Positions 27,228 to 38,683 of a stretch of 64,000 nucleotides of DNA are shown here, piece by piece (position 1 is the stretch's first letter; the number at the start of each line of letters is the position of its first letter). Source of the DNA: Pantoea nemavictus. GTDB taxonomy: Bacteria; Pseudomonadota; Gammaproteobacteria; Enterobacterales; Enterobacteriaceae. Under the pieces are notes generated by a model. The model worked only from the letters and a program-made list of their open reading frames with translations, made no database searches and had not been told where the DNA came from. The DNA lies in the NCBI RefSeq assembly GCF_037479095.1, contig NZ_JBBGZW010000001.1, positions 2,356,001-2,420,000 on the forward strand, given 5' to 3'. The position numbers and the translations under genes were made by a program.

Positions 27228-28529
27228 ATGAATCGTACGCAACAGATCAAACTGCTGGAATCGAGCTGGAACGATGCACGCTGGGAAGGCATTACTCGTC
27301 CGTACAGTGCAGAGGACGTTATCAACCTGCGCGGCTCGGTGAATCCAGCCTGCACGCTGGCGGAACGCGGCGCCACCAAACTCTGGTCGTTGCTTAATGG
27401 CGAATCCAGCAAAGGCTACATCAATAGCCTCGGTGCGCTGACCGGCGGTCAGGCGGTGCAGCAAGCAAAAGCAGGCATTGAGGCGATTTACCTCTCAGGC
27501 TGGCAGGTGGCGGCCGATGCCAACCTCGCCGGGCAGATGTATCCCGATCAGTCTCTGTATCCGGTGAATTCGGTGCCAAACGTGGTGGAACGTATCAACC
27601 AAAGCTTCCAGCGCGCCGATCAGATTCAGTGGGCCAGCGGCGTCTCGCCAGACGATGAGGACTTCATCGATTACTTCCTGCCGATTGTGGCCGATGCGGA
27701 AGCCGGTTTTGGCGGCGTGCTCAATGCTTTCGAGCTGATGAAATCGATGATTCAGGCCGGTGCCGGTGCGGTGCATTTTGAAGACCAGCTAGCGGCAGTG
27801 AAAAAGTGCGGACACATGGGCGGCAAAGTATTAGTACCGACGCAGGAAGCGATTCAGAAACTGGTGGCGGCACGTCTGGCGGCTGACGTAATGAACGTGC
27901 CGACGGTATTAATTGCGCGCACTGATGCCGATGCCGCCGATCTGATCACGTCCGACTGCGACCCGCGCGATGCGACATTCATTACCGGTGAGCGCACTGC
28001 CGAGGGCTTCTTCCGCACGCACGCAGGTATTGAGCAGGCGATCAGTCGCGGGCTGTCCTATGCACCTTATGCCGATGTGCTGTGGTGTGAAACCTCGACG
28101 CCGGATCTCGAGCTGGCGCAGCGTTTTGCCGATGCAATTCACGCGCAGTACCCCGGCAAACTGCTGGCCTATAACTGCTCGCCGTCGTTTAACTGGAAGA
28201 AGAATCTCGACGATCGCACCATCGCACGTTTCCAGCAGGCGCTGAGCGACATGGGCTATCGCTTCCAGTTTATTACGCTGGCCGGCATTCACAGCATGTG
28301 GTTCAACATGTTCGACCTTGCGCACGCCTATGCGCAGGGCGAAGGCATGCGGCATTACGTGGAAAAAGTGCAACAGCCGGAGTTTGCGGCGCGCGACAAA
28401 GGCTACACCTTCTCGTCACATCAGCAGGAAGTGGGGACCGGCTACTTCGATCGCATCACTAATGTGATTCAGGGCGGGCAATCCTCGGTGACTGCATTGA
28501 CCGGTTCCACCGAAGCCTCGCAGTTCTAA
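27228..28529 (+). CDS. aceA: Isocitrate lyase
   Basis: AceA splits isocitrate into succinate and glyoxylate, the branch point from the TCA cycle. The 433-residue protein has the catalytic signature KKCGHMGGK (the cysteine is the active-site base), the NCSPSFNW motif, and ends with the conserved STEASQF. Two ATGs lie six bases apart. The one at 27228 is eight bases from GGAG and is preferred; the one at 27222 is too close. The gene follows aceB by 16 bases. A GTAG-headed REP palindrome lies between it and aceK. Confidence 0.97.
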   Translation: MNRTQQIKLLESSWNDARWEGITRPYSAEDVINLRGSVNPACTLAERGATKLWSLLNGESSKGYINSLGALTGGQAVQQAKAGIEAIYLSGWQVAADANLAGQMYPDQSLYPVNSVPNVVERINQSFQRADQIQWASGVSPDDEDFIDYFLPIVADAEAGFGGVLNAFELMKSMIQAGAGAVHFEDQLAAVKKCGHMGGKVLVPTQEAIQKLVAARLAADVMNVPTVLIARTDADAADLITSDCDPRDATFITGERTAEGFFRTHAGIEQAISRGLSYAPYADVLWCETSTPDLELAQRFADAIHAQYPGKLLAYNCSPSFNWKKNLDDRTIARFQQALSDMGYRFQFITLAGIHSMWFNMFDLAHAYAQGEGMRHYVEKVQQPEFAARDKGYTFSSHQQEVGTGYFDRITNVIQGGQSSVTALTGSTEASQF

Positions 28530-28550
28530 TCTCACACCGATACTGCCTTT

Positions 28551-28574
28551 GTAGGGTCGCCATTTATGGCGACC
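28551..28574 (+). repeat. REP palindrome (GTAG family) between aceA and aceK
   Basis: A single unit starting GTAGGGTCGCCAT, loop TT, then ATGGCGACC. The stem is GGTCGCCAT/ATGGCGACC. It belongs to the same family as the units at 45215, 45256, 57025, 57068 and 62595. It lies at the point where aceK expression drops relative to aceA in E. coli. Confidence 0.85.
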
Positions 28575-28595
28575 GTTTCCCCCGGAGCGTTGCCA

Positions 28596-30329
28596 ATGAC
28601 ACCGAGAGAATCGTTAATCGCCCACACCATTCTGCAGGGTTTTGACGCGCAGTATGGTCGCTTTCTGGATATCACTGCTGGCGCACAGCAGCGCTTTGAA
28701 CAGGCTGACTGGCACGCGGTGCAGCAGGCGATGAAAGCGCGTATTCATCTCTACGATCACCACGTTGGCTTGGTTGCCAATCAGCTGCGCATTCTCAATG
28801 ATACTTCGGACTGGGATGAAGCTTTCTGGCTGCGCGTCAAAAGTCATTATGAAACCCTGCTGCCTGGCTATCCGCGCCACGAAATTGCCGAGAGCTTCTT
28901 CAATTCGGTCTATTGCCGCTTACAGGGCCACCGCCATTTGTCGCCTGAACGCTTGTTTATCTTCCCGTCGCAGCCTTACGCGCCGGCACCCGTTGCACAG
29001 CGCCCGCTGTCGCGCCTGTATCGTCCGCAGCAGAATTGGCAGGAGACATTGCGTCAGGTGCTGAATGACATGCCGCTGCGCCTAACGTGGCAGGATCAAA
29101 CGCGCGATATCGGCTGGATTGTGCGTCATCTGCATGAGCAGTTTGGCGCCGCGCAGCTGGTAAACGCGACGCTGGATGTCGCTAGCGAGCTGTTTTATCG
29201 CAACAAAACCGCGTGGATTGTGGCGCGGCTGCAACTCAATGATGGCATGGTGCCCTGCTTGTTGCCGATCCAGCGTGATGATGCCGGACGCTTGTGGATC
29301 GATACCTGTCTGACCGATAGCGATGATGCCAGCATCGTGTTTGGCTTTGCGCGCGCCTACTTCATGGTTTACGCGCCGGTGCCTGCTGCGCTGGTAGCGT
29401 GGCTGCAACCGATTTTGCCGGGCAAAACTGTGGCTGAGCGCTACATGGCGATTGGCTGTCAGAAGCACGGTAAAACCGAATGTTATCGTGAATACCTGCA
29501 CTATCTGGCGCACAGCGAGGAGGATTTCACCGTCGCGCCCGGCATTCGCGGTATGGTGATGATGGTGTTCACGCTGCCGGGTTTCGATCGCGTATTTAAA
29601 GTGATTAAGGACCGTTTCGCGCCGCAAAAGGAGGTCACTGATGCGCAGGTGCGTGACTGCTATCGCATGGTCAAAGAGCACGATCGCGTCGGACGCATGG
29701 CGGATACGCAAGAGTTTGAACACTTTGCATTGCCGCGTGCCCGTATTCCTGCCGAGCTGATGGCGGAGTTTGAGCGCGATATTCCGCAGAAGCTGGAAGT
29801 ACGTGACGATGTGGTGATTATTCGCCACTTGTGGCTGGAGCGCCGCATGGAGCCGCTCAATCTGTGGCTGGCACAGGCGACACCGGAACAGCGGCAGCAT
29901 GCGATTGGCGAGTACGGCGATGCGATTCGCCAGCTGGCGGCGGCGAATATTTTCCCCGGCGACATGCTGTTCAAAAACTTTGGTATGACGCGCCATGGCC
30001 GCGTGGTGTTTTACGACTACGACGAGATTCGCCCGATGAGTGAGTTGGTGTTCCGCGATGTACCGCAGGCGCGTTATGAAGAGGATGAACTGCAGGCCGA
30101 ACCCTGGTACAGCGTCGGCCCGGATGACGTGTTCCCGGAAACCTTCCGCTATGCGCTATGCAGTGAACCGGCGACCGGTAAATTACTGCAGGCGCTGCAT
30201 CCACAACTGTTTGATCCCAACTGGTGGCGCGCGCTGCAAACGCGCATCCGCGCAGGGCATATTGAAGAGGTGATTGCCTGGCGCGCGAGCCAGCGTTTCA
30301 GCGCGCGCTATGCTGCGGTGGCCGCTTAA
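28596..30329 (+). CDS. aceK: Isocitrate dehydrogenase kinase/phosphatase
   Basis: AceK phosphorylates and dephosphorylates isocitrate dehydrogenase to steer isocitrate between the TCA cycle and the glyoxylate shunt. The 577-residue protein begins [21 protein letters not shown]. It shows the AMP-sensing region in its N-terminal half and the kinase core in the second half ([20 protein letters not shown] with the P-loop-like segment, [16 protein letters not shown], and the metal-binding VVFYDYDE). ATG 28596 is chosen because GGAG lies nine bases upstream. The ATG at 28566 lies inside the REP palindrome and its extension is not conserved. The stop TAA overlaps the stop of the convergent iclR by three bases. 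Confidence 0.96.
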   Translation: MTPRESLIAHTILQGFDAQYGRFLDITAGAQQRFEQADWHAVQQAMKARIHLYDHHVGLVANQLRILNDTSDWDEAFWLRVKSHYETLLPGYPRHEIAESFFNSVYCRLQGHRHLSPERLFIFPSQPYAPAPVAQRPLSRLYRPQQNWQETLRQVLNDMPLRLTWQDQTRDIGWIVRHLHEQFGAAQLVNATLDVASELFYRNKTAWIVARLQLNDGMVPCLLPIQRDDAGRLWIDTCLTDSDDASIVFGFARAYFMVYAPVPAALVAWLQPILPGKTVAERYMAIGCQKHGKTECYREYLHYLAHSEEDFTVAPGIRGMVMMVFTLPGFDRVFKVIKDRFAPQKEVTDAQVRDCYRMVKEHDRVGRMADTQEFEHFALPRARIPAELMAEFERDIPQKLEVRDDVVIIRHLWLERRMEPLNLWLAQATPEQRQHAIGEYGDAIRQLAAANIFPGDMLFKNFGMTRHGRVVFYDYDEIRPMSELVFRDVPQARYEEDELQAEPWYSVGPDDVFPETFRYALCSEPATGKLLQALHPQLFDPNWWRALQTRIRAGHIEEVIAWRASQRFSARYAAVAA

Positions 30330-31159
30330 CGGCCAGAATAGGTTTGCGTCACCTGTTTGGCGGCGCGAATCACCAGCGCACCCAGTTCGGTGATGCGGTC
30401 GTCTGTCATGCGTGCAATCGGGCCGGAAATGGAGATTGCCGCGAAGGGTTCGCCATGCTCGTCATAGATCGGCGCAGCGACACAGCGCAGGCCCAGCGCG
30501 TGCTCCTCGTCATCGTGGGAGAAGCCCATCTTACGAATCAGCGCCAGATTTTCCTTCAGGCTGTGCGGCGACATCAGCGTCTTCGGCGTGTAATGGTGCA
30601 AACCTTTTTGATGCAGCAGCGCTGTTACTTGCTCATCGCTCAGATGTGCCAGAAATGCTTTGCCAGCGCCGGAGGCATGCATCGGCAGCTTGCCGCCAAT
30701 GGGTGCGGACATCCGCATCAGCTGCGTGCACTGCACCTGATCGATGATCACCGCCTGATAATCGCTGAGATCCAGCACCGCCAGATTCACCGTCTCACCG
30801 GCATCTTCCATCAGCTTGCGCAACAGCGGATGCACAATCGCCAGCAGATTGCGGCTCTGCAGGAAGCTGCTGCCGACCACAAAGGCGTGCGAACCAATGG
30901 TCCATAACCCTAAGTCGCCCACCTGATGGACAAAGCCTTGTTGCTGCATGGTGGTGAGCAGGCGATGCGTGGTGGAGTTGGGTAAACCGGCCTGTTGTGC
31001 CAGTTCGGTGAGCGCCACGCTGCCGTGGGATTCGGCAATCAACTCCAGCAGACGCAGGCCGCGCGTAAGAGATTGAACTTGCCCGCCAACGGGCGCGCTG
31101 GTGGTCGTGGTGGTGGCACGCGGTTTCTTGCCGCGTTTTACGGGCGCAGGGGTTGCCAT
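30326..31159 (-). CDS. iclR: Acetate operon repressor IclR
   Basis: IclR represses aceBAK in the absence of glyoxylate and represses itself. The 277-residue protein has a basic low-complexity N-terminal arm ([14 protein letters not shown]), then a winged helix-turn-helix ([15 protein letters not shown] to [10 protein letters not shown], about residues 28-75). The effector-binding GAF-like domain contains [17 protein letters not shown] and [16 protein letters not shown]. It is convergent with aceK, sharing the bases TTAA as both stops, and divergent from metH. A good IclR site lies just upstream of its start, which fits autoregulation. Confidence 0.97.
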   Translation of the reverse strand: MATPAPVKRGKKPRATTTTTSAPVGGQVQSLTRGLRLLELIAESHGSVALTELAQQAGLPNSTTHRLLTTMQQQGFVHQVGDLGLWTIGSHAFVVGSSFLQSRNLLAIVHPLLRKLMEDAGETVNLAVLDLSDYQAVIIDQVQCTQLMRMSAPIGGKLPMHASGAGKAFLAHLSDEQVTALLHQKGLHHYTPKTLMSPHSLKENLALIRKMGFSHDDEEHALGLRCVAAPIYDEHGEPFAAISISGPIARMTDDRITELGALVIRAAKQVTQTYSGR

Positions 31160-31184
31160 AACTTCTCCACAATCGCATTAATTA

Positions 31185-31199
31185 TGGAAACCATTTTCG
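31185..31199 (-). promoter_or_regulatory. Candidate IclR autoregulatory operator
   Basis: TGGAAACCATTTTCG matches the IclR consensus TGGAAATNATTTCCA at 11 of 14 defined positions. It is centred about 30 bases upstream of the iclR start codon. Confidence 0.5.
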
Positions 31200-31258
31200 T
31201 TTTTAATGGTGCGAATGCAAACGTTCGCTTTCTGGTCGGATCTGTCAGGCATCATGGC

Positions 31259-31271
31259 TGAAAATGTCTCA
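31259..31271 (+). promoter_or_regulatory. Candidate MetR site upstream of metH
   Basis: TGAAAATGTCTCA differs at one position from the MetR consensus TGAANNNNNTTCA. It is about 90 bases before the metH start, where MetR activates metH in E. coli. Single short match, so low weight. Confidence 0.35.
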
Positions 31272-31299
31272 TCTGAGCTGACTTTTGCTCATCTTAAAG

Positions 31300-31326
31300 A
31301 TATGCCAGTATGTCTGGCTGGCATAT
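31300..31326 (+). other. Hairpin in the metH 5' leader
   Basis: ATATGCCAG (31300-31308) and CTGGCATAT (31318-31326) form a perfect 9-bp stem with a nine-base loop. The hairpin ends 31 bases before the metH GTG. Role unknown. Confidence 0.5.
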
Positions 31327-31357
31327 TAGCCAACGCAATGACGTGGACGGGGCAACA

Positions 31358-34300
31358 GTGAGCAACAAAACAGAAATGCTGCAGCAGCAGCTGGCGCAAC
31401 GCATCATGATTCTGGACGGTGGCATGGGCACCATGATCCAGAGTTATAAACTGAGCGAGCAGGATTTTCGTGGCAGCCGCTTTGCCGACTGGCCGTCCGA
31501 TTTGCAAGGTAACAACGATCTGTTGGTGCTCACCAGGCCGGATGTGATTCGCGAAATCCACGATGCCTATCTCGCCGCGGGCGCGGATATTCTGGAGACC
31601 AATACCTTTAACTCCACCACCATTGCGATGGCGGATTACGCGATGGAAGCGCTGTCGGCGGAGATCAACTTCGAAGCCGCCAAACTGGCACGTGCCAGCG
31701 CCGATGCCTGGACGGCAAAAACACCGCATCGTCCACGCTACGTGGCGGGCGTGTTGGGCCCGACCAACCGCACCTGTTCTATCTCACCGGATGTTAACGA
31801 TCCCGCTTATCGTAACGTCACCTTCAATCAGCTGGTGGAAGCCTATCGCGAATCCACACATGCGCTGATCGCTGGCGGTTCTGATCTGATCATGATCGAA
31901 ACGGTGTTCGATACGCTGAATGCCAAAGCGGCGATTTATGCGGTGCAGGCCGAGATGGAAGCAATGGGCGTTAAGCTGCCGCTGATGATCTCCGGCACCA
32001 TCACCGATGCCTCCGGTCGTACGCTCTCCGGTCAAACCACCGAAGGTTTCTATAACTCGCTGCGCCACGCCGAGCCGCTGTCATTTGGTCTTAACTGTGC
32101 GCTGGGGCCGGACGAACTGCGTCAATATGTGGCGGAGCTGTCGCGCATTGCCGAAGGCTACGTCACCGCGCACCCGAATGCCGGTTTGCCCAACGCCTTT
32201 GGTGAATACGATCTTGATGCCGCCGTTATGGCCGAGCAGATTGGTGAGTGGGCACGCGCCGGATTCCTCAATATTATCGGTGGCTGCTGCGGTACCACGC
32301 CGGAACACATCGCGGCGATGGCGGCAGCGGTGGAAGGTGTTGCGCCACGCCAGCTGCCGGAGATTCCGGTGGCTTGTCGCCTGGCGGGCCTGGAACCGCT
32401 CAACATTCACGCCGACTCGCTGTTCGTTAACGTGGGCGAACGTACCAACGTCACCGGCTCGGCTAAGTTCAAACGCCTGATCAAAGAAGAGAAATATAAC
32501 GAAGCGCTGGATGTAGCACGTCAGCAGGTGGAGAGCGGCGCGCAAATCATTGATATCAATATGGATGAAGGCATGCTGGATGCGGAGGCGGCGATGGTGC
32601 GCTTCCTCAATCTGATTGCCGGTGAACCCGACATCGCGCGTGTGCCGATCATGATCGACTCCTCAAAATGGGAGGTCATTGAGAAGGGCCTGCAGTGCAT
32701 TCAGGGCAAAGGCATCGTTAACTCCATCTCGATGAAAGAGGGCGTTGAACCTTTCATTGAGCACGCGCGGAAAGTGCGTCGCTACGGCGCGGCGATGGTG
32801 GTGATGGCGTTTGATGAAGTCGGCCAGGCAGATACGCGCGCGCGCAAAATCGAAATCTGTCGCCGCGCCTACAAGATCCTCACCGAAGAGGTCGGTTTCC
32901 CGCCAGAAGACATCATTTTCGATCCAAATATTTTTGCCGTTGCCACCGGCATCGAAGAGCACAACAACTACGCGATGGACTTTATCGGCGCCTGTGCCGA
33001 CATCAAGCGCGAATTGCCGCATGCGATGATTTCTGGCGGCGTCTCCAACGTATCGTTCTCGTTCCGCGGCAATGAACCGGTGCGTGAAGCGATTCACGCG
33101 GTGTTCCTCTATTACGCCATCCGTAACGGTATGGATATGGGCATCGTCAATGCCGGACAGCTGGCGATTTACGACGATCTGCCGGCCGAGCTGCGCGACG
33201 CTGTGGAAGACGTGGTTCTTAACCGCCGTGATGATGGCACCGAGCGCCTACTGGAGCTGGCGGAGAAATATCGCGGCAGTAAAAGTGACGGCGAGCAGGA
33301 GAAACAGCAGGCCGAATGGCGCAGCTGGGACGTGGTAAAACGTCTGGAATACTCGTTGGTGAAAGGCATCACCGAGTTTATTGAGCTGGATACCGAGGAA
33401 GCGCGTCAGGCATCTGAACGCCCGATCCAGGTGATTGAAGGCCCGCTGATGTCCGGCATGAACGTGGTTGGCGATCTGTTCGGCGAGGGCAAAATGTTCC
33501 TGCCGCAGGTAGTGAAATCGGCGCGCGTGATGAAGCAGGCGGTGGCCTATCTCGAACCTTACATTCAGGCCAGCAAAGAGGCCGGACGCAGCAACGGCAA
33601 GATCGTGCTGGCGACGGTGAAGGGCGATGTGCACGACATCGGCAAAAACATCGTTGGTGTGGTGCTGCAGTGTAATAACTACGAAATTATCGACCTCGGC
33701 GTGATGGTGCCGAGCGACAAAATCCTTAAAACCGCGATTGCCGAGAACGCCGATATTATCGGGCTTTCTGGGCTGATTACGCCGTCGCTGGATGAAATGG
33801 TTAACGTGGCGAAAGAGATGGAGCGCCAGGGATTCACTATCCCGCTGCTGATTGGCGGCGCGACCACCTCGAAGGCGCACACGGCGGTGAAGATTGAGCA
33901 GAATTACAGCGGTCCAACGGTCTATGTGCAGAACGCCTCGCGCACCGTGGGCGTGGTGTCATCGTTGCTCTCCGCTACGCTGAAAGAAGATTTCGTGGCA
34001 CGCACGCGCAAAGAGTACGACACGGTGCGTATTCAGCATGCACGTAAAAAGCCGCGCACGCCGCCGGTTAGCCTGCAAACCGCGCGCGATAACGACTACT
34101 CCATTGATTGGGAAAGCTATACGCCGCCGGTGCCGCATCGTCTCGGCGTGAGCGCAGTGCAAGCCAACATTGAAACGCTGCGTAATTACATCGACTGGAC
34201 GCCATTCTTTATGACCTGGTCGCTGGCGGGAAAATATCCGCGCATCCTGGAAGATGAGGTGGTGGGCGAAGAGGCCAGGCGGCTGTTTGCCGATGCCAAC

Positions 34301-35041
34301 GCGATGCTGGATATGCTGAGCACCAGCGGCACGCTCAATCCTCGCGGCGTGGTGGGGATTTTTCCGGCTAACCGCGTCGGCGATGACATTGAAATCTATC
34401 GCAATGAGAACCGCAACGAGGTGCTGTGCGTGAGCCATCATCTGCGTCAGCAGACCGAGAAAACCGACTTTGCTAACTATTGTCTGGCCGACTTCGTGGC
34501 GCCGAAATCCAGCGGTAAAGCCGATTACCTCGGCGCGTTTGCCGTTACCGCTGGAATTGAAGAGGATGCGCTGGCCGAGGCCTATGACAAACAGCACGAT
34601 GATTACAACAAAATCATGGTGAAAGCGGTGTCGGATCGTCTGGCGGAAGCCTTTGCCGAGTATCTGCACGAGCGGGTGCGCAAGGTGATTTGGGGCTTTG
34701 CCGCCCATGAAAATCTGAGCAACGAAGAGCTGATTCGCGAGAACTATCAGGGCCTTCGTCCCGCGCCGGGCTATCCCGCTTGTCCGGAACATACCGAGAA
34801 AGCGCCGATCTGGCAGCTGCTGGATGTGGAAGCCAATACCGGTATGAAACTGACCGAATCTTTCGCTATGTGGCCAGGCGCGGCGGTTTCCGGCTGGTAT
34901 TTCAGTCATCCTGACAGTAAATATTTTGCCGTGGCGCAGATTCAACGCGACCAGGTAGAAGATTACGCGGCGCGTAAAGGGATGAGTGTGACCGAAGTTG
35001 AGCGCTGGCTGGCGCCGAATCTGGGTTATGACGCGGATTAA
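31358..35041 (+). CDS. metH: Cobalamin-dependent methionine synthase
   Basis: MetH moves a methyl group from methyltetrahydrofolate through cobalamin to homocysteine. The 1227-residue length equals that of E. coli. The four modules are all visible. The homocysteine domain has zinc cysteines in GLNCALG and GGCCGTT (to about 325). The pterin domain contains INMDEGMLD. The cobalamin domain has the DVHDIGKNI histidine ligand near residue 759. The C-terminal AdoMet reactivation domain contains [15 protein letters not shown]. The start is GTG 31358, as in E. coli; the ATG at 31310 adds sixteen non-conserved residues and lies in the leader hairpin. The gene is divergent from iclR. Confidence 0.97.
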   Translation: MSNKTEMLQQQLAQRIMILDGGMGTMIQSYKLSEQDFRGSRFADWPSDLQGNNDLLVLTRPDVIREIHDAYLAAGADILETNTFNSTTIAMADYAMEALSAEINFEAAKLARASADAWTAKTPHRPRYVAGVLGPTNRTCSISPDVNDPAYRNVTFNQLVEAYRESTHALIAGGSDLIMIETVFDTLNAKAAIYAVQAEMEAMGVKLPLMISGTITDASGRTLSGQTTEGFYNSLRHAEPLSFGLNCALGPDELRQYVAELSRIAEGYVTAHPNAGLPNAFGEYDLDAAVMAEQIGEWARAGFLNIIGGCCGTTPEHIAAMAAAVEGVAPRQLPEIPVACRLAGLEPLNIHADSLFVNVGERTNVTGSAKFKRLIKEEKYNEALDVARQQVESGAQIIDINMDEGMLDAEAAMVRFLNLIAGEPDIARVPIMIDSSKWEVIEKGLQCIQGKGIVNSISMKEGVEPFIEHARKVRRYGAAMVVMAFDEVGQADTRARKIEICRRAYKILTEEVGFPPEDIIFDPNIFAVATGIEEHNNYAMDFIGACADIKRELPHAMISGGVSNVSFSFRGNEPVREAIHAVFLYYAIRNGMDMGIVNAGQLAIYDDLPAELRDAVEDVVLNRRDDGTERLLELAEKYRGSKSDGEQEKQQAEWRSWDVVKRLEYSLVKGITEFIELDTEEARQASERPIQVIEGPLMSGMNVVGDLFGEGKMFLPQVVKSARVMKQAVAYLEPYIQASKEAGRSNGKIVLATVKGDVHDIGKNIVGVVLQCNNYEIIDLGVMVPSDKILKTAIAENADIIGLSGLITPSLDEMVNVAKEMERQGFTIPLLIGGATTSKAHTAVKIEQNYSGPTVYVQNASRTVGVVSSLLSATLKEDFVARTRKEYDTVRIQHARKKPRTPPVSLQTARDNDYSIDWESYTPPVPHRLGVSAVQANIETLRNYIDWTPFFMTWSLAGKYPRILEDEVVGEEARRLFADANAMLDMLSTSGTLNPRGVVGIFPANRVGDDIEIYRNENRNEVLCVSHHLRQQTEKTDFANYCLADFVAPKSSGKADYLGAFAVTAGIEEDALAEAYDKQHDDYNKIMVKAVSDRLAEAFAEYLHERVRKVIWGFAAHENLSNEELIRENYQGLRPAPGYPACPEHTEKAPIWQLLDVEANTGMKLTESFAMWPGAAVSGWYFSHPDSKYFAVAQIQRDQVEDYAARKGMSVTEVERWLAPNLGYDAD

Positions 35042-35051
35042 TATTTGGTAA

Positions 35052-35114
35052 CGCGCAATAAATTGCGCCGCTACGGTATGTGCATCTATCCGTAGCGGCG
35101 CGATTTATCGCGCG
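35052..35114. repeat. Head-to-head REP pair (GTAG family) between metH and yjbH
   Basis: Two 25-base arms face each other. 35052-35076 ends GCGCCGCTACGG, and 35090-35114 begins CCGTAGCGGCGCGATTT. They differ at two positions, both changes allowing G-U pairs. Each arm is itself a small hairpin (GCGCGATTTATCGCGC type) with a GTAG head. The element lies between convergent genes and probably stops transcription from both sides. A further 8-bp stem, GCGCGGGT/ACCCGCGC, follows at 35110-35133. Confidence 0.8.
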
Positions 35115-35138
35115 GGTTTAAAACCACCCGCGCTGGTG

Positions 35139-37229
35139 TTAGTTAAAGCGCGCATCGCGATCTGACGTTAGATCATACAGCTGATACTTACGGCCCAGCA
35201 TCTGGCCGCCATCACGCGTTAACGGCACCCAGTTCACCTGCGCACGGCCACGCGTTGGCGTCACGGTAAACAGATCCATCGGTACCGAAATGTAGAAGCC
35301 TTTGGTAAAGTCGCCTTCACCATACGCTTCTGCCGACACATTGGTTTTGGTGGCGTAGAAGCCAACCATCACACCGCTGTCGAAGCGCTTCGACACATCC
35401 AACGTCACGCCTTTATCTTTTGCCAGATATTCACCGACGCTGGCTTTCACCAATACATCCTGCATAAACCACGGACGCCAGTAAGCGGTGAAATGCCCGG
35501 TTGGCGCTTTGTAGTCGGTGAACTGCATCATGTTGTCCCAATCACGCTGCTTCACGTAGTTGGCATCAACGCCGAATGCCCAGTTGCTATCAATCGGACG
35601 ATACAACACCTCGCCACCGACGCCACCATACATGGTTTCCAGATAACCGCCGTAAACCTGGCCGTAGAAACCGTTGCCGAGCGACCGCATATAGTTGGCT
35701 TGCAGATCGTTGACGTAAACGTTGTTCTCAACGTAATCACGAATATGGGTACGCACGCGTGGCAGCGTGGAGTCGGCTGGCGCGCCGTTATAGTTAAACT
35801 TGTCGTAGTTATTGGCGATGTTACCGAACAGGCTGCCGCCGACTAATAGATGATCGGTGAGCCAGTAATCGGCGTTGGCCATCACGCCAATCTGATACAT
35901 GTAGAAGCTTTCCGGTCCGCCGACCGACTGATTCAGCACCGGCGACAAGCTGTAGTTCAGGCGATCTTTGCGGATGAAGAAACCTTGCTCGGTGGTGCCG
36001 GGATCAACCGGATTGTCGCGCGTTTGCTGCAGCGGCTGCTCATGCCCAAGCGGATAACCGGCCAGCTCGTTGTGCAGGCTGGCGACGTTGGTGCGCGTGC
36101 TCACCTGCGGCATATTGAAGCGCGACTCGGTGACATCGATGGTATCGATACCGGCAGGCAGGTTGTTCATGATGATGCGATTGGCACGATCGACGCCTTC
36201 GCGCGTGTCGCGATATTTGGTTTGCTCGCCGGAAACGTACAGCGTGCTGCCTTTGGTCTGGATATGCGGGCCGTTCAGTCCGGCGTTGTACTTCAGATCC
36301 GTCAGCTGATTCGCCACCACCGTCGGTTGCAGCAGGTCGCCCTGCGGCTGCGGGTTGTAGGCCGGTTTCTCGCTATCAATGTGCGACTGATGCAGATCGT
36401 TGAAGTTAGTGCGCAGGGTAAAGCCGAACATAAAGGTGTTGCCGCGCTCGTAGCTGGCGTTGATATCGGCCCAATCGGTGATGCGATAAATCGCGCCGAC
36501 GTTAACCTTACTGCGCTGATCCAGACGGCCAGCAAAATCATCCTGATAGTTGTTACCTTCGTACTCCACCTTCAGGCGCAGCGGCTGCCATGGCGTTTGA
36601 TACTCCACGCCACCAAACAGTGCTGAAGGACCGTGGAACATTTGCGAACCGTTAATCGAACCCGCTTCGCCGTTACCGGTGCGGCTACAGAAACTGTCGC
36701 TGTAGGAGCAGAACGGGTTTTTGATGGTGCCGCTATTGCCGAGATAACCCCAGCCCAGACCTAAAGTGAAATCAAACGGTCCCCACGCTTTGCTGGCCAC
36801 CAGATATTCGCTGTCGAATAAACCGGTGCCGCCTAAATCGCGCGAGCCCACGGCCACTTCCGGCAGCCAGTAGCTCTCTTGCCACAGGCGCAGCTTCACA
36901 TCGAAGGCTTTATCTTTATAACTTTGATTGCCGCTGAAGCCTTCCACTGCGCTGTAGCGACGAGTTCGCACATCGGTATAACGCACGGTGGTTTCGAGCC
37001 ACGGGAACAGCTGTAGTGAGGCCGAATAGTAACGATATTGATCGTTATCGCGGAAGTTAACGCTAAATTCACCCTCTTTCGCCATACGCGCAGTTGGCGT
37101 CTGCATCAGGCCTACGCCGCCAAAATCTGATTGCGAAGGGCCGACCGGTTCCGGCCAGGTCTCCGCATGCACCTGGCAGGCAGCGGAAACAGAAGCAGCC
37201 AGCAGGCTGATAATTAATTGTTTTTTCAT
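35139..37229 (-). CDS. yjbH: Outer-membrane exopolysaccharide protein YjbH
   Basis: This 696-residue protein begins with a signal peptide ([22 protein letters not shown]). The rest is rich in alternating aromatic and polar residues, as in an outer-membrane beta barrel (YjbH/GfcD family). The conserved start of the mature part, [20 protein letters not shown], is visible. It is the last gene of yjbEFGH, an operon controlled by the Rcs phosphorelay and linked to an exopolysaccharide distinct from colanic acid. The start overlaps the yjbG stop by one base (TGATG). The open frame extends 75 bases upstream into yjbG, but the signal peptide fixes the start at 37229. Confidence 0.93.
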   Translation of the reverse strand: MKKQLIISLLAASVSAACQVHAETWPEPVGPSQSDFGGVGLMQTPTARMAKEGEFSVNFRDNDQYRYYSASLQLFPWLETTVRYTDVRTRRYSAVEGFSGNQSYKDKAFDVKLRLWQESYWLPEVAVGSRDLGGTGLFDSEYLVASKAWGPFDFTLGLGWGYLGNSGTIKNPFCSYSDSFCSRTGNGEAGSINGSQMFHGPSALFGGVEYQTPWQPLRLKVEYEGNNYQDDFAGRLDQRSKVNVGAIYRITDWADINASYERGNTFMFGFTLRTNFNDLHQSHIDSEKPAYNPQPQGDLLQPTVVANQLTDLKYNAGLNGPHIQTKGSTLYVSGEQTKYRDTREGVDRANRIIMNNLPAGIDTIDVTESRFNMPQVSTRTNVASLHNELAGYPLGHEQPLQQTRDNPVDPGTTEQGFFIRKDRLNYSLSPVLNQSVGGPESFYMYQIGVMANADYWLTDHLLVGGSLFGNIANNYDKFNYNGAPADSTLPRVRTHIRDYVENNVYVNDLQANYMRSLGNGFYGQVYGGYLETMYGGVGGEVLYRPIDSNWAFGVDANYVKQRDWDNMMQFTDYKAPTGHFTAYWRPWFMQDVLVKASVGEYLAKDKGVTLDVSKRFDSGVMVGFYATKTNVSAEAYGEGDFTKGFYISVPMDLFTVTPTRGRAQVNWVPLTRDGGQMLGRKYQLYDLTSDRDARFN

Positions 37230-37966
37230 CAGTCTGGTATCCGGTGAGTCAGAACGGAAAGCATGCGCGCATTCAAATCGCTTTGGCCCCAGGGTAGGCT
37301 CCATGAGGTGAAACCGAGCCAGATAATGCTGCCGGGCTCCACTTCGATATGGCGATGATTCCAGTAGGCAATTGGCACGTGTTGTGTGCTGCCAGACGGC
37401 GCAATCACCGTGGCAAAGCTGCGTTCCGCACCGGAAAGGCGATCGTGCCCGTCGAGGTAATCACGCACTTCACGGCCAGGCTGCCAGCTCTCTTTTCCTG
37501 GATTGCTCAGCGCACCCAGCACCAATACCTGCGTGGGCTGTGCCAGCGTGTAGAGCTCATAGCTGCCCTGCAGCGTACGGTTAGCCTGCGGACGCAGACG
37601 CACCTCATCGGGATCGAGTGAGGTGAACTGGCGGCCAGTGACTTTTATGTCGTTAAGCTGGTGGATGACAGCGCCAATGGTGGCGGCTAGCGACTCGCCG
37701 CTGTCGGCTTGCCAGGCGCCCAGATCGGCCAGCAGCTGTTTCTGCTGTTGCTGTGCTACCGCGGTTGCACCGCGTTCGGCAATCACCGTGCCCGGCCACC
37801 AACTGCGCAGTGCAGGATTTGTCAGTAATTGAGAGAGGTTTTGCGCATCATCGATTTGCAGTGCGTTTTTACCCTGCACATCGTGCACGGTGACTTGAGC
37901 CGCGGCCAGCGCATGGCCAGCCGTTAGCAGCATCAACGCTGCCAGCATTGGAGTTATTTTATTCAT
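37229..37966 (-). CDS. yjbG: Capsule biosynthesis GfcC-like protein YjbG
   Basis: A 245-residue periplasmic protein with signal peptide [21 protein letters not shown], the same length as E. coli YjbG and related to GfcC of the group 4 capsule locus. The C-terminal half contains [23 protein letters not shown] and the strongly conserved [21 protein letters not shown]. No catalytic residues are known. It overlaps yjbF by four bases and yjbH by one base, so the set is translated as a coupled unit. The product probably works with the lipoprotein YjbF and the outer-membrane YjbH in polysaccharide secretion; this is inferred from the Gfc system. Confidence 0.93.
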   Translation of the reverse strand: MNKITPMLAALMLLTAGHALAAAQVTVHDVQGKNALQIDDAQNLSQLLTNPALRSWWPGTVIAERGATAVAQQQQKQLLADLGAWQADSGESLAATIGAVIHQLNDIKVTGRQFTSLDPDEVRLRPQANRTLQGSYELYTLAQPTQVLVLGALSNPGKESWQPGREVRDYLDGHDRLSGAERSFATVIAPSGSTQHVPIAYWNHRHIEVEPGSIIWLGFTSWSLPWGQSDLNARMLSVLTHRIPD

Positions 37967-38610
37967 GATTTCGCCGGCTTCAGAATGGTGGTTTCAACAG
38001 GGAATGCATCGGCGGCCAGCATCTGGCTGGCCTGCAGCACCGTGCCGTCACGGTTATCGATCCAGAACGTATTTTGCCACTCGGTCCCCAGGCTCTCCAT
38101 ACGAACGGTCTCATGCCAGACGCGGCACGGCACGCGTTCGCCGGTGATATCCAGCACCGTATCGTCACCGCGCTGGAAGCGGGAAACGGCTATCGCGGCG
38201 CGCACGTTATCCTGTTCGCGCCACTGCACCACGCGCGTCCAGCTGGCACCGTTTTGCAGGTGTAACGCATCGGCGAGCGGATCCTGCGCCAGGTTGCTGA
38301 CGTCAGCGAGGTTGCTCGGTAACCCGAGGGTTTTCACCAGGCGGCCATGCTGCATCACCAGCATCGCTTTATCCTGGGTGATCCACTTCTGCAGGCCGTT
38401 TTCGTTGTAACCGAGCACCACGAAGATGCGCGGACCATCATTGATGTGAGCATAGAGGCTGGCGTAGGGCAGGTTAGCAACCTGTTCATCGGTAACCGTG
38501 ACATCATCCGGGCCGTTAACGGCCAGCATCACGGTTTGTTCAAGGCCTTTTTGCGTTTGTGTGCAGGCCTGCAACAACAGGCAAAGAAGTAGCAAAGAGA
38601 GTCGGCGCAC
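37963..38610 (-). CDS. yjbF: Exopolysaccharide lipoprotein YjbF (GfcB-like)
   Basis: A 215-residue lipoprotein of the YjbF/GfcB family. The N-terminus RRLSLLLLCLLLQAC is a short signal peptide ending in a lipobox cysteine near residue 16. The conserved LPYASLYAHINDGPRIFVVLGY and GASWTRVVQW segments follow. The start is taken as GTG 38610, with AGGGA six bases before it. The open frame reaches 38757 without an ATG that would leave the signal peptide at the N-terminus. An intrinsic terminator lies between yjbE and this gene, so yjbF may be expressed below yjbE. Confidence 0.88.
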   Translation of the reverse strand: MRRLSLLLLCLLLQACTQTQKGLEQTVMLAVNGPDDVTVTDEQVANLPYASLYAHINDGPRIFVVLGYNENGLQKWITQDKAMLVMQHGRLVKTLGLPSNLADVSNLAQDPLADALHLQNGASWTRVVQWREQDNVRAAIAVSRFQRGDDTVLDITGERVPCRVWHETVRMESLGTEWQNTFWIDNRDGTVLQASQMLAADAFPVETTILKPAKS

Positions 38611-38638
38611 TGTGTATCCCTGTCTAAATAAGCCAAGC

Positions 38639-38667
38639 AAAAAATAACCACACGGGTGTGTGGTTAT
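38639..38667 (-). terminator. Terminator between yjbE and yjbF
   Basis: ATAACCACAC (38644-38653) and GTGTGGTTAT (38658-38667) form a perfect 10-bp stem. On the minus strand it is followed by six T (complement of 38639-38644). Inside the operon it should act as a partial stop after the short yjbE message. Confidence 0.8.
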
Positions 38668-38683
38668 GCTTAAAGGTGCTACA

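Noticed and set aside
29082..29996. 304-residue minus-strand frame inside aceK
   Set aside because: Antisense to a conserved coding sequence; rich in His and Arg as expected for a GC-rich shadow frame.
33959..34945. 328-residue minus-strand frame inside metH
   Set aside because: Shadow of the reactivation domain of metH, with no recognisable domain or start signals.
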